Position numbers and translations under genes: made by a program. A DNA stretch of 64,000 bases from Pythium myriotylum (Eukaryota > Oomycota > Peronosporomycetes > Pythiales > Pythiaceae): NCBI GenBank assembly GCA_023091665.1, contig JALJCQ010000012.1, positions 3,038,001 through 3,102,000 of the forward strand. Direction: 5' to 3'. The notes under the pieces are model-generated. The model worked only from the letters and a program-made list of their open reading frames with translations. It did not search any database and was not told where the DNA came from. The stretch's first letter is position 1. Each line of letters begins with the position of its first letter. This document shows positions 36,773-45,795 of this stretch, piece by piece.

Positions 36773-38089
36773 ATGACGTCTCTGCTGCCCTTCGCGACCT
36801 TCGGCGGCGCGCGCACCAAGCGCAAGCTCTCGAGCATGGACAACAAGGCGCTGAGCATGGAGGACATCGAGCTCTCCAAGCAGCTCAGTCTCGGGCTCGG
36901 CGCGAGCCTCAACGGCGGCGGCGCGGCCTTGGCCGGCGGCGCGTCGGTCGTCTCGCTGCGCTGGTGCGAGATCTGCCAGACCGTCGATCTGCGCGAAGTC
37001 ACGGGCTTTATCGTCTTCGAGATCCTCACGGTGCTCACGGTCGCGCTCGGGTGCCTCGACTGGATCCTCTTCTTCAAGTTCGTCGTCGAGCCCGACACGC
37101 ACGAGTCGCGCGCCAAGTGGGGCAGCGTCTGGCTGCTCTTCACGGCCTGCCTCGTGTACTTTCGCGCGGTCTTCCGCTCCAAGTGCGACGCCAACATGCG
37201 CCTGCTCGCCGAGCACGCCGAGATGTTTGTCGCCATGTCCATGGTCATGGTCTTCGCCGTCAACATCGCATTCATGATGCACACGCCGTCCGAGACGCCG
37301 CTCACCGACATGGGCTTCTTGCTGATCCCGGCGCAGGCCGTGGACTCGCCCTGGCGACCGCTCAGTGACATCCTCACGGCCGCCGTGCCCGTGCTCTTCC
37401 TCGCACAGGCCCACTTCATGACAAGAGAGAACCGCTGCCGCGTCATGATGACTTTCTTCCGCGTCGCGACCGTCAACTACTTTTTGAGAATGTGCACCAT
37501 CGCGCTCACGTCGCTGCCCGGCCCGGCGCCCCACTGCCGCCCCAACAGCCCCAACTACATCCCGCCCAAGAACTGGCTCGACGTGGTCACGCGCATCGGC
37601 CCCGTGTACGGCGACTACTCGTCCTGTGGAGATCTCATCTTCTCGGGCCACATGGCCTACACGACCACGGCCGTGCTGCTCTACCTGCGCGTGCTCGACC
37701 GCAACTTCCCTCGCTTCTCGCGCCCTCGATGGATCGTCGGCTTCATGTACCTCTGTGTGCTCGCCGGGCTCTGCATCTCGGGCCGCAAGCACTACACGGT
37801 GGACGTCGTGCTCGGCTTCATCATCGCCACGCTCGTCTTCTTCCACTTTGAGCACGGCTGGACGCCGCTCTGGATGCAGACGCTCCACATGCCGTCCTCG
37901 GGCCTCGCGACCACGAGCACGATGCGCCGCTACATGGATGGCAAGCGATTCGCGAGCATTGAGATCTTCGACGACGAACGCGGCGCCGATCTCGAAGAGG
38001 CCATGGACGAGTACGACGATGCGCGCGCGAGCGACAAGCTGCTCAAGAACACGATCCCCAAGCACGAGATCGGCGAGTTCATCTGCTGA
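36773..38089 (+). CDS. Sphingomyelin-synthase-like membrane enzyme
   Basis: This is a polytopic protein of about 438 residues from the ATG giving MTSLLPFATFGG; an earlier in-frame ATG at 36761 is possible. The catalytic signature of the sphingomyelin synthase (PAP2-related) family is present. Counting from 36761, CGDLIFSGH spans 289-297 and KHYTVDVVLGF spans 343-353, giving the His297/His344/Asp348 triad. Membrane segments surround both motifs. These enzymes move a phospho-headgroup from a phospholipid to ceramide in the Golgi or plasma membrane. The headgroup (choline, ethanolamine or inositol) cannot be read from sequence. The acidic C-tail (DDERGADLEEAMDEYDD) is likely cytosolic. Confidence 0.88.
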   Translation: MTSLLPFATFGGARTKRKLSSMDNKALSMEDIELSKQLSLGLGASLNGGGAALAGGASVVSLRWCEICQTVDLREVTGFIVFEILTVLTVALGCLDWILFFKFVVEPDTHESRAKWGSVWLLFTACLVYFRAVFRSKCDANMRLLAEHAEMFVAMSMVMVFAVNIAFMMHTPSETPLTDMGFLLIPAQAVDSPWRPLSDILTAAVPVLFLAQAHFMTRENRCRVMMTFFRVATVNYFLRMCTIALTSLPGPAPHCRPNSPNYIPPKNWLDVVTRIGPVYGDYSSCGDLIFSGHMAYTTTAVLLYLRVLDRNFPRFSRPRWIVGFMYLCVLAGLCISGRKHYTVDVVLGFIIATLVFFHFEHGWTPLWMQTLHMPSSGLATTSTMRRYMDGKRFASIEIFDDERGADLEEAMDEYDDARASDKLLKNTIPKHEIGEFIC

Positions 38090-38249
38090 GCCGCGCCCGT
38101 TTTTGGAAAGCTCTTCTCTCCCTTCTAGGAAGTCTCAACACACCCACACACCCATAGAACAACCCAACTTTGCAAATCTATATACACTACGACAACTACT
38201 GCTCTCCTCTTCCCGCTTTCGCGGTCCCGTTCGGGTTGTACGTGTAGAC

Positions 38250-38747
38250 TCAGTCCGAGTGCACGACGGCGCCGAGTTTGAACGTGCGAGTGCCCGTGAT
38301 CTCAAAGTTCTGCTTCTCGTAAAAGCGTCGAGCACGATTGTTTCCCTGGTTCACGCCAAGCCACACAATACGCCGCTTCCTCTGCTCGGCGATCTCGATG
38401 GCTCGCTGCATGAGCAGAATCGAGACGCCCTTGCCGTAGAACGCACTGTCCGAGTAGATCCGCTTGATCTCGATGTAGTCTTCGGTTGGGCCGTCGTCAC
38501 CTGGGCGGATACTGCCGTCCGTGAGCATGACAAACCCACATGGGAATGCGAGGGCCGTGTACTTGGCCGGGTCCTCGATCTCGCGACGTAGCTGGTCAAA
38601 GGCGTAGGCCGTGGAGAGGTAGTGCTGGTGGTCTTCTGGTGTACTCAGGTACGCGAAGGCCTCGTCGAAAGTGCGGATCGCAAGGTCGCGGAGAGCCTCC
38701 GTGTCCTCCACAGTCGCTTCTCGCAGGACGAACGGTGCTGCCGTCAT
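38250..38747 (-). CDS. GNAT acetyltransferase 1 of 8
   Basis: The product has 165 residues from the ATG giving MTAAPFVLREATVED; the frame is open to 38894, but only this start aligns with the paralogues. The fold elements are the N-terminal REATVEDTEALRDLAIRTF, then YIEIKRIYSD, YGKGVSILLM (the acetyl-CoA phosphate loop) and WLGVNQGNNRARRFYEKQNF. It pairs with the gene at 44769 (both have DEAFA and TGTRTF). Compared with that paralogue it lacks about eight residues between LAFP and CGFVML. The family resembles bacterial PaiA-type polyamine acetyltransferases; the substrate is not known. Confidence 0.85.
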   Translation of the reverse strand: MTAAPFVLREATVEDTEALRDLAIRTFDEAFAYLSTPEDHQHYLSTAYAFDQLRREIEDPAKYTALAFPCGFVMLTDGSIRPGDDGPTEDYIEIKRIYSDSAFYGKGVSILLMQRAIEIAEQRKRRIVWLGVNQGNNRARRFYEKQNFEITGTRTFKLGAVVHSD

Positions 38748-38899
38748 GAGCAAGAGATCTTGTTGGGAACAATCCGAAGAGGAATGCAAAGTGAGGCTAA
38801 TGTGTACGGCAAGAGCATGAAGATGATGGGATGGCACGAGTGCGCAACCATAGATCGAGAAGGTTCTCTTGTTGTTTCCTCCTGAAGATGCCAACTCGG

Positions 38900-39640
38900 T
38901 TGAGGTGGCCGGCTACAGTGGCTCTGTTGGATCTTCTACACACCAGGGTACACGTGGATAGTCGAGTAGGCGCAAGGACAACTTGGAGGCTTTCCTATTG
39001 TCCGTGCTGCTCACTCAGCACCCTGGCGTGAAGCTGGGTGCCACCCAGATTCATACGCACACTGCTCTCCTGATCAGGCGTTGGGGTAAGGAGACAGGAA
39101 GAACTTGAAGTTTCTGCAAGACGTCATCGGTGAGAGGGAGACGGGAGCTGATTACAGCCCATGCTCAGTCTGTATCGACTCGATTGGATTACTGCCATCC
39201 TCCGCATCATCACGCCCTCGCTCCTACGACTGATTACAGTTGAGACACGATCCGTTGCAATTGGATTCTCGATCATTGCTTTTCACGGTCAGCTCGTCCA
39301 ATCACTTGGATGAGAAGGCAGCTGCTCCTTGTACTTCGCGGAGGAAGCATGGGAATTGCCCATTGGGTTGCTGACCTCTCTCTCCACAAAGATTTGCCAA
39401 TGGCCATTCGCAAACGACTCGTGTGTGACCTCAGCACGGAGTGAGGAGAGGAATGGAGCATTAAGAAGACTAGCTCTACTCGACGAGAATGGAGCATTAA
39501 GAAGACTAGCTCTACTCGACGAGAACTCCCAGCCACGTAGTAGGGGGTTGCGAAGGTGTCCTTGTTGGTGTCGCCTTGCTCGGATTCGGTTGACGTTGCG
39601 GTCGGATGGGAAGTGGGTTGTCGTCACATGAATAGTACTC
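38900..39640. other. Spacer
   Basis: No gene is seen apart from the 36-bp tandem repeat at 39452-39523. Confidence 0.4.
39452..39523 (+). repeat. Two perfect 36-bp tandem units
   Basis: A 36-bp unit beginning AATGGAGCATTAAGAAGACT and ending CTACTCGACGAG is present twice without mismatch, followed by a partial third start (AACTCC). Confidence 0.9.
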
Positions 39641-39890
39641 CTGTTGCTGGTTGTGTTGACCAAGGACAAGCTGTCATTTACTCAACGTCAACGACCGCCT
39701 CTTTGTCCAACGATAGCAGCTCTGCACCAGGTACGTCGCCGACGTCTTCAGCGTCATCGAGCGCGAGGGCGCAACCATCACCATCCTGGCGGCCGGAAGC
39801 TCTCGCTCCAAGCGCGGGGTGATCTTGATAATCTTGGCAACGTTCCCCTCAACAAGACACCCTTCACGAGCCCAGCCACGATGTCAGGTC
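39640..39890 (+). other. Possible decayed exon
   Basis: One frame reads YVADVFSVIEREGATITIL then AAGSSRSKRGV; the adjacent frame continues DLDNLGNVPLNKTPFTSP. Both look like real protein and would join by a one-base shift. I do not recognise the parent gene. Confidence 0.3.
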
Positions 39891-40189
39891 GGGAATAATT
39901 GCAACAATGTAGTGGCTACATACAGCAGGATAGACTCTGCGACAGCATCATTTTCGACCTCGAGAGGCTCAAGTTCAACTCCACCACTGCAACCTGGAGG
40001 ACCAAGCCCCGAAGATCTTCCAAAAGGAGACCGCGTGCGGAAGCACATGGCTACACTTCGTGTGGCCGAGATGGCTACACTTAGTCGCTTGAAATTCGTC
40101 CAATCGAACTGCTGATGATGCGTATGGCGTAAACCCAGATCGTGGGGCGTCCCTCCTCCGCATCTTTTCGAGCGCGTCACCTATTAACG

Positions 40190-40750
40190 ATGGTCTCTGC
40201 TAACTACACGTTGCGCGTTGCAACGCCCGAGGACGCCCCGGCGCTCAGCGCGCTCGCGACGAGGACGTTCACGGCGACCTTCGGCCATCTGTTCACGGAT
40301 GCAGACCTCTCGCCGTTCATCACGTCGACCTACAACGTCGACCGTCTGCGTCGAGAGATCGAGGACCCGCAGCGGTACGTCGTGCTGCTCTTTTCCAGCG
40401 AAGACAGCGTGACCCCGTGCGGCTACGGCATGCTCCACGAAGGCAATGTGCGTCCAGGTGACAAGGACTCGGGATCGCCCGAGGACTACTTGGAACTCAA
40501 GCGACTGTACGTGGACGACGACCACCATGGCAAAGGTGCAGCGCAGATGCTGATGGGCCACTTGATGGAGGTCGTGAAGCAGAAGAAGCACAAGATCGTG
40601 TGGCTCGGAGCCTGGTACAAGGGATTCTGCGCGCACAGTTTCTACAAGAAGTACGGCTTTGTGCCCACGGGCACCAATGTGTTTATCGTCGGCACGACGG
40701 AGAACCCGCACATTGTGTTTACATTGCAGCAAGCTGATGCGCTCCCGTAA
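40190..40750 (+). CDS. GNAT acetyltransferase 2 of 8, atypical
   Basis: The product has 186 residues from the ATG giving MVSANYTLRVATPED (the frame opens at 40142). It has LSALATRTFTATFGHLF, PCGYGMLHEGNVRPGD, YLELKRLYVDDDHHGKGAAQ and then WLGAWYKGFCAHSFYKKYGF. Where the relatives have WENN or NNVRA before the final helix, this copy has WYKGFCA, so the conserved Asn at that strand end is lost. This region helps to shape the acceptor and CoA site, so altered substrate or activity is possible (inference). It is the only plus-strand GNAT in the first part of the array. Confidence 0.85.
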   Translation: MVSANYTLRVATPEDAPALSALATRTFTATFGHLFTDADLSPFITSTYNVDRLRREIEDPQRYVVLLFSSEDSVTPCGYGMLHEGNVRPGDKDSGSPEDYLELKRLYVDDDHHGKGAAQMLMGHLMEVVKQKKHKIVWLGAWYKGFCAHSFYKKYGFVPTGTNVFIVGTTENPHIVFTLQQADALP

Positions 40751-40789
40751 GGCGAGTTTGCACAAATCCCGTCTGAACGGAATCACGTG

Positions 40790-41160
40790 TGTCAGCCACC
40801 AAAGTCGCGAATTAACGCAGAGATTTGGGCAGATTTGATCCTTGATGCCACGTCGAGCATGCTAGTCACTAATGGATACAGCTGTTGACTGGTTTTGATG
40901 CTTTCGCTCGCATCCGATACGGACATGTGATAGATCGCTTCCATTTGTGTGGCCCGTTAAGCAATCGAACGAATTGCAGGATTTGGTGGCGAGTCGAACA
41001 TGTGAGGACCTACCGAGTAACCTTTATCAAATCGACGACGCACCAACTCTACGACACGAACGAAACCATCGCCGATCGGACATGCCCGAGACTGTGTTTG
41101 TTTCGTGTGTGCGCTTTTCGTTTCGTGTATGCCCTTGGCCGCATCAGCCTCGCGCCGTCT
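40790..41160. other. Spacer
   Basis: No gene is supported. It is the upstream region of the secreted repeat protein. Confidence 0.35.
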
Positions 41161-41161
41161 T

Positions 41162-41177
41162 GCTCATTCTCAAATCT
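41162..41177 (+). promoter_or_regulatory. INR plus FPR core promoter
   Basis: GCTCATTCTCAAATCT matches the oomycete GCTCATTYYNCAWTTT element at all but one base. It lies 45 nt before the ATG at 41222, which fits the usual short leader and fixes that start against the upstream ATG at 41105. Confidence 0.75.
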
Positions 41178-41221
41178 GCCTCAAACACCAACAACCAATT
41201 CCAACTTCTCTTCCCACCACG

Positions 41222-42076
41222 ATGACCAAGCTCGCGCTCATTCTCGCCATCGCTACGGCCGCCGTCGCCTCCCCGTACGCCGCTGCTGAGCAGCAGACCC
41301 TCGGCCTCATCGCCCCTATTATCGCGAACCACTACGCCAACAAGATCGCTCTGCTCAATGGCTTGGTCTCACCGCCAGTCATGAAGTCTATAGACATCAA
41401 CACGAACCCTTCGTCGATTACCTTCAACAAAGGAGTCAGCGTCGGCGCGTCGGCCAACTTCAACGTCAACAGTCACGTCAATCCAGCGAACGTGGACGTC
41501 AACAACCAAGTCTCATCGTCTAACGTGGACATCAACAACCAACTCTCGACATCTAATGTGAACGTCAACAACGGCTCCCCTACGAACATCAACGTGAACA
41601 GCAACACGGGCATGTCCGCTTCCGTCAACGTGAACAACAAGGTCTCCCCGTCCAACGTGAATGTGAACAGCAACGTGGGCGCGTCCTCTTCCGTCAACGT
41701 GAACAACAAGGTCTCCCCGTCCAACGTGAATGTGAACAGCAATGTCGGCGCGTCCTCCATCAGTGTGACCAACAACATGAGCCCCCCGTCTGTCAGCGTC
41801 AAGAACGAGGTCTCATCGCCATCCATCACCGTGGACAACAAGGTGAGCTCGCCCAGCCTGAGTGTGAAGAATGAAGTAGGCTCACCGTCGGTGACGGTAA
41901 ACAACAACGTGAGCGGTCAGGGTCCGGTCACAGTGACATCGACTTCAACCACACCAGCCATGAGCTCTACGTCCATCTCGACGACTCCAGGCACGAGCTC
42001 AACGATTGTCTCAACGACGAGCGACGCGGAGACGCCGTGCCCGACCACGCCTGCTGTTCGTGCGCTCCGTGGTTAA
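41222..42076 (+). CDS. Secreted Asn/Val repeat protein
   Basis: This 284-residue protein has a clear signal peptide (MTKLALILAIATAAVASPYA, cleavage near residues 17-22). Residues about 85-240 alternate V and N/S/K in short strands (NVNVNNKVSPSN, NVNVNSNVGASS). A 23-residue unit is repeated almost exactly at 41621-41689 and 41690-41758, with more diverged copies around it. Strict V-x-V-x spacing suggests a stack of beta strands, such as a beta-solenoid or fibrous surface protein. The end is Ser/Thr-rich and probably O-glycosylated. There are no Cys in the repeats and no catalytic motif. It splits the GNAT array. A cell-wall or adhesive role is inference. Confidence 0.8.
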   Translation: MTKLALILAIATAAVASPYAAAEQQTLGLIAPIIANHYANKIALLNGLVSPPVMKSIDINTNPSSITFNKGVSVGASANFNVNSHVNPANVDVNNQVSSSNVDINNQLSTSNVNVNNGSPTNINVNSNTGMSASVNVNNKVSPSNVNVNSNVGASSSVNVNNKVSPSNVNVNSNVGASSISVTNNMSPPSVSVKNEVSSPSITVDNKVSSPSLSVKNEVGSPSVTVNNNVSGQGPVTVTSTSTTPAMSSTSISTTPGTSSTIVSTTSDAETPCPTTPAVRALRG

Positions 42077-42255
42077 AGCCACGCGATAGCAGAGCACCAC
42101 CGAGAGAAAAGCGTTTGTGATGCGTTTGAAAATTAGATTGATGTGGCCACGAGAGGGTGTGGACGGGGGCCAAGTGGCTGCAACCAGTATGTAGCAAAAG
42201 ACGAGTGTAGAGATCCATTGGCAATGGAATGCAGTCGTTCATTTCATACTTTGTC

Positions 42256-42807
42256 TTAGAGTGAGCCTGGCGAATTGAGTGTGAAGATCAAGTCCCGGTC
42301 TTTCGTGGCTCCGACCATGAACACGTGGGCGCCAGTCTCCTCAAAGCCAAATTTACGGTAGAACTTTTGTCCGCGGAAGTTGTTTTCCCACACGCCAAGC
42401 CACGCGACTTTACGGTTCTTTTGCTTGACGATCTCCATCACGTAGTCCATCAGCACGTACGCAGCTCCTTTGCCGTGGTATGGCTTGTCAATGTACAGGC
42501 GCTTGATCTCGAGGTAGTCTTCGCTGGGTCCTTCGTCTCCTGTGCGGATGCTACCCTCGCGAAGCATCGCGTAGCCGCAGGGCTTCGCCAGGTCATCTTC
42601 CGAAAACAGCAGCACTGTGTGCCGCATTGGATCTTCGATCTCCGCTCGGATCTTCTCGACTTCGTACGCGTCAGCGAGATAGTCGGCCAGGTCTTTTTCC
42701 GTGTATGAGTATCCGTAGGTGTCCACAAATGTGCGCGCTGCAATCTCACTCAGCGCTGAGGCGTCGGTCGACGTCGCGAGACGGAGTGTGAAGGTTGGTG
42801 AGTGCAT
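42256..42807 (-). CDS. GNAT acetyltransferase 3 of 8
   Basis: The product has 183 residues from the ATG giving MHSPTFTLRLATSTD (frame open to 42852). Motifs: ALSEIAARTFVDTYG, PCGYAMLREGSIRTGD, YLEIKRLYIDKPYHGKGAAY, VAWLGVWENNFRGQKFYRKF and GFEETGAHVFMVG. It belongs to the main subgroup (VDTYG/VDTFG with WENN) together with 43198, 45796 and 46540. Its core promoter is at 42831-42850. No signal peptide is present, so a cytosolic enzyme is expected. Confidence 0.87.
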   Translation of the reverse strand: MHSPTFTLRLATSTDASALSEIAARTFVDTYGYSYTEKDLADYLADAYEVEKIRAEIEDPMRHTVLLFSEDDLAKPCGYAMLREGSIRTGDEGPSEDYLEIKRLYIDKPYHGKGAAYVLMDYVMEIVKQKNRKVAWLGVWENNFRGQKFYRKFGFEETGAHVFMVGATKDRDLIFTLNSPGSL

Positions 42808-42830
42808 GCTGGGCATTTGAGTAAGGCTGT

Positions 42831-42850
42831 TCAAATTGCGAAATGGCCCC
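42831..42850 (-). promoter_or_regulatory. INR plus FPR core promoter
   Basis: The minus strand reads GGCCATTTCGCAATTT, 25-45 nt before the ATG of the GNAT gene at 42807. The FPR half is a perfect CAATTT. Confidence 0.65.
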
Positions 42851-42859
42851 ACATGAAAA

Positions 42860-43156
42860 CCGCTTCACGATATTCAGGATCGAGGCAACAGAGTAAACCA
42901 GCATCAACTTCAGTTCGCCTCGTCGAATCGCGTGATGAGACGGCGGAAATGCAGAATGCGAGTACTGTACTCGACTGCATACTCGTAATCAGCATAAGAA
43001 GCATGTTAAATGTTCCCTGCACCGGTCATTCCGATGGCTTTCCACGCATGTCCAGTAGGCGACACTCAACGACCACTTTCGACATCCGGTGGAATGCAGC
43101 AGATGTCGCGGATTTCTGCGTGATGTTCGAAGGGGCATGGATGGTCATCACCCACC

Positions 43157-43158
<2 letters not shown>
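42860..43158. other. Spacer
   Basis: No gene is recognised. Confidence 0.35.

Positions 43159-43195
<37 letters not shown>
43159..43195. repeat. CT dinucleotide microsatellite
   Basis: An uninterrupted CT run ends three bases before the stop codon of the GNAT gene at 43198, so it lies in that gene's 3' untranslated region (as GA on the sense strand). Confidence 0.95.
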
Positions 43196-43197
<2 letters not shown>

Positions 43198-43199
<2 letters not shown>

Positions 43200-43749
43200 A
43201 GAGCGCACTGGACTTCTTCAGCGTGAACACAAGATCTCGGTCCTTGGTCTCGCCGACCATGAACACGTGCTCACCGGTCTCCTCGAATCCGTACTTCTGG
43301 TAGAACTTTTGTCCCCGCAAGTTGTTCTCCCACACACCGAGCCACGTGATCTTGCGGTTCTTTTCTCGAATTACTTGCATCAAGTGGTCCATCAACACGT
43401 ACGCAGCGCCTTTGCCGTGGTGTGGCTTGTCAATGTACAGGCGCTTGATCTCCAAATAGTCTTCGCTTGGCCCGGAGTCGCCTGTACGGACGTTCCCGTC
43501 GTGGAGCATAGCGTAGCCGCACGGCGACTCTGAGTCATCCTGCGAGAAGAGGAGTACTGTGTACTTGTTCGGATCCTCGATCTCCGAGCGGATCTTGCCC
43601 ACGTCGTAAGCATCGACGAGGTAGTTGTGAAGGTCCTGCGGCGAGTAGAGATGGCCGAATGTGTCCACGAACGTGCGTGATGCGATCGCTGCGAGTGCTG
43701 CGTCGTCGCTCGGCGTCGCCAGTCGGAGCGAGTACGTCGGGGAGCTCAT
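43198..43749 (-). CDS. GNAT acetyltransferase 4 of 8
   Basis: The product has 183 residues from the ATG giving MSSPTYSLRLATPSDD; the frame is open to 43926, but the core promoter at 43786-43801 lies inside that extension and rules it out. Motifs: AIASRTFVDTFGHLY, PCGYAMLHDGNVRTGD, YLEIKRLYIDKPHHGKGAAY, ITWLGVWENNLRGQKFYQKY and GFEETGEHVFMVG. It is the closest relative of the gene at 42256 and lies in tandem with it, about 0.9 kb away between starts. Confidence 0.88.
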
Positions 43750-43785
43750 GGGTCGGTCGGTGAGGGGTTTTCCGTGGTTGCTGGG

Positions 43786-43801
43786 AGTTTGCAGAATGAG
43801 C
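43786..43801 (-). promoter_or_regulatory. INR plus FPR core promoter
   Basis: The minus strand reads GCTCATTCTGCAAACT, 37 nt before the ATG of the GNAT gene at 43749, a good match to the oomycete element. Confidence 0.7.
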
Positions 43802-44075
43802 TGTAGTGTTCGAGCTTCAACGGGGACAACGTCTGCGTCGCGGAAGACGGACAACTTTGCTCGAAGGGAAACCAGTGAACGTGTCATCCTCGAGAGATCC
43901 CATCCAATCCGATGATGGGATGGCAAGGACGATCGTAATCAGCTGGGAACGGCAAACACCTGGTGCCAAGGGCTGTTATCCAGCAGCAAACGCAATGCAA
44001 CAAATACAACCACCGTTGTTATTCAAGCAGACGGAGCCTCTGTGTCGTGCTGGACTCCTTCTAAAGCCTACGCTG

Positions 44076-44618
44076 TCACTGCTGCATGCGTGTGAACACG
44101 TAGTCTGCGAGCACGACGTCACCCGCGGGGAAACTGTGTTGGCTCGTCGCTTCGAAGCCGTGCTTGCGGTAGAACTTGATCGCGCGATGGTTCTGGTCCC
44201 AGACTTCGAGCCAGACGATCTTCTTCTCTGCCGCTATCTCCATCACGCGGTCCATGAGCAGCTTGCCGGCGCCAGTCCCGTGGAACGCACTGTCGACGTA
44301 GACGCGCTTGATCTCGAGGCAATCCTCTGGCGCCCGACCGACGTCTCCGGGACGGATCCCGCCGTCCTTGAGCATCACAAACCCGCACGGTCGGTGGGCG
44401 TCATCGACCGGGAATGCGAGGATCGTGCGTCTCTCCGGGTCCTCGATCTCGCGGCGCATCTGGTCCGTGTTGTAGGCCTTCGTGATGAACGCCTGGAGCC
44501 CCTCGGCCGTGGGGTAGAGACTCCCGAAGGTCTCAGCAAACGTGCGCGCCGCGAGCTCGCCGAGCACGGCCGCGTCGTCCGGCGTCGCGAACCGCAACAC
44601 GAAGGGAGCAGCAGCCAT
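44076..44618 (-). CDS. GNAT acetyltransferase 5 of 8
   Basis: This 180-residue protein is more diverged than its neighbours. Motifs: VLRFATPDDAAVLGELAART, FAETFGSLYPTAEGLQAF, PCGFVMLKDGGIRPGD, CLEIKRVYVDSAFHGTGAGK (the Lys of the HGKG loop is Thr here) and WLEVWDQNHRAIKFYRKHGF. The WDQNHRA form is the one most like bacterial members. The GC-rich coding sequence resembles the gene at 44769. The substrate is unknown. Confidence 0.86.
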   Translation of the reverse strand: MAAAPFVLRFATPDDAAVLGELAARTFAETFGSLYPTAEGLQAFITKAYNTDQMRREIEDPERRTILAFPVDDAHRPCGFVMLKDGGIRPGDVGRAPEDCLEIKRVYVDSAFHGTGAGKLLMDRVMEIAAEKKIVWLEVWDQNHRAIKFYRKHGFEATSQHSFPAGDVVLADYVFTRMQQ

Positions 44619-44768
44619 TCTCGGAGAATGGCTCGGTCAGGAAGGAGAAATTCTCCTTCCTATCCGAGCAGATGAGCTGACGCGTGTGCGAGGAAGGTCT
44701 GGATCAGATCACTGTCGGCTGGCAGCCGGGCTAGTCAGAAAATGGGCGCAAAAGTGCATTTTGGGTTC

Positions 44769-45320
44769 TTAGGGACTCTCCTGCTTGAGCGTGTAGACCC
44801 AGTCGGTATTGAGCGCCGCGCCGACGCGGAACGTGCGCGTGCCCGTGGCCACGAAGCCCTGCTTCTCGTAGAACTTGCACGCGCGGACGTTGTTCTGGTT
44901 GACGCCGAGCCACACGACCGCGCGCTTCTTCTCGAGCGCCACGGCGACCGCGTGCCGCATGAGCATGCCCGCGACTCCCTTGCCGTGGTGCCCACTGTCC
45001 ACGTAGATGCGTTTGATCTCGAGGTAGTCTTCTGGTCGGCCGTCGTCGTCGCCTGGACGAATATTGCCGTCGTTGAGCATGACGTATCCACACGGACCGG
45101 CAGCGTCGCTCCTTAACGGGAACGCAAGCAGCGTGTGCTTGTTTGGATCCCCAATGTCGCGGCGTAGCTGCTCAGCAGTGTAGGCCGCGGCGATGTACTG
45201 CTGGTGGTCGACGGGGTCGTGGAGGCTCGCGAAGGCCTCGTCGAAGGTACGGATCGCGAGCGCTCGCAGCGCCTCGAGATCGTCGAGCGTCGCCTCGCGT
45301 AGTGTGTACGCCGTCGCCAT
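44769..45320 (-). CDS. GNAT acetyltransferase 6 of 8
   Basis: This 183-residue protein carries TLREATLDDLEALRALAIRT, FDEAFASLHDPVDHQQYI, GPCGYVMLNDGNIRPGDDD, YLEIKRIYVDSGHHGKGVAG and WLGVNQNNVRACKFYEKQGF. It forms a subgroup with the gene at 38250, yet the two are 6 kb apart with four other family genes between them or nearby, so the array was rearranged after duplication. Confidence 0.87.
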   Translation of the reverse strand: MATAYTLREATLDDLEALRALAIRTFDEAFASLHDPVDHQQYIAAAYTAEQLRRDIGDPNKHTLLAFPLRSDAAGPCGYVMLNDGNIRPGDDDGRPEDYLEIKRIYVDSGHHGKGVAGMLMRHAVAVALEKKRAVVWLGVNQNNVRACKFYEKQGFVATGTRTFRVGAALNTDWVYTLKQESP

Positions 45321-45329
45321 GGGCTCTGC

Positions 45330-45795
45330 GGGACAGCGATTCAGTCGTCAAATGGGCGAAAGAAGGCGAGAAGTATCCATGGAGAAGATGAGTTTTGCAG
45401 GTCTGATATCTTCACCGAAGATTGCGATAAGATAATATTGCATGTAGTTAGGCAGGTATTGAATTTTCAAGATAGTAATGACTTGCTGATACAAAGATAA
45501 ACCTTCTTTAAACTACGCTTATGTGGAGGGTTATTTAATTATGTGATGATGAAAGTCAAACACAACACGAATGTCGCGAAAGTGTGATGACGGTAGCGAT
45601 GGGAGGTCACGGACTTATCGCCATCGGCTCTGCCGTCTCATCCTGTGATTACACGAGCAGATTTTACTTTTGCTGATTATGAATTATGTTTTCGCTCGGC
45701 TCGGCGCACTTGACAAGCAATAATGTCGGTTTCGATGCACTCTTCAATCCGAAGCCTTGGTAACTTTTCATCCTCGGCAGCTTCTCGGCCAAGAA
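45330..45795. other. A/T-rich divergent spacer
   Basis: This is the region between the divergent GNAT genes 6 and 7, noticeably A/T-richer than both flanks (45420-45560). No gene is seen. Confidence 0.45.

Noticed and set aside
36695..38065. Long minus-strand frame (456 codons) opposite the sphingomyelin-synthase-like gene
   Set aside because: The composition is dominated by Glu, Arg, Asp and His. The opposite strand carries the catalytic triad and membrane segments, so this is a shadow of high GC3.
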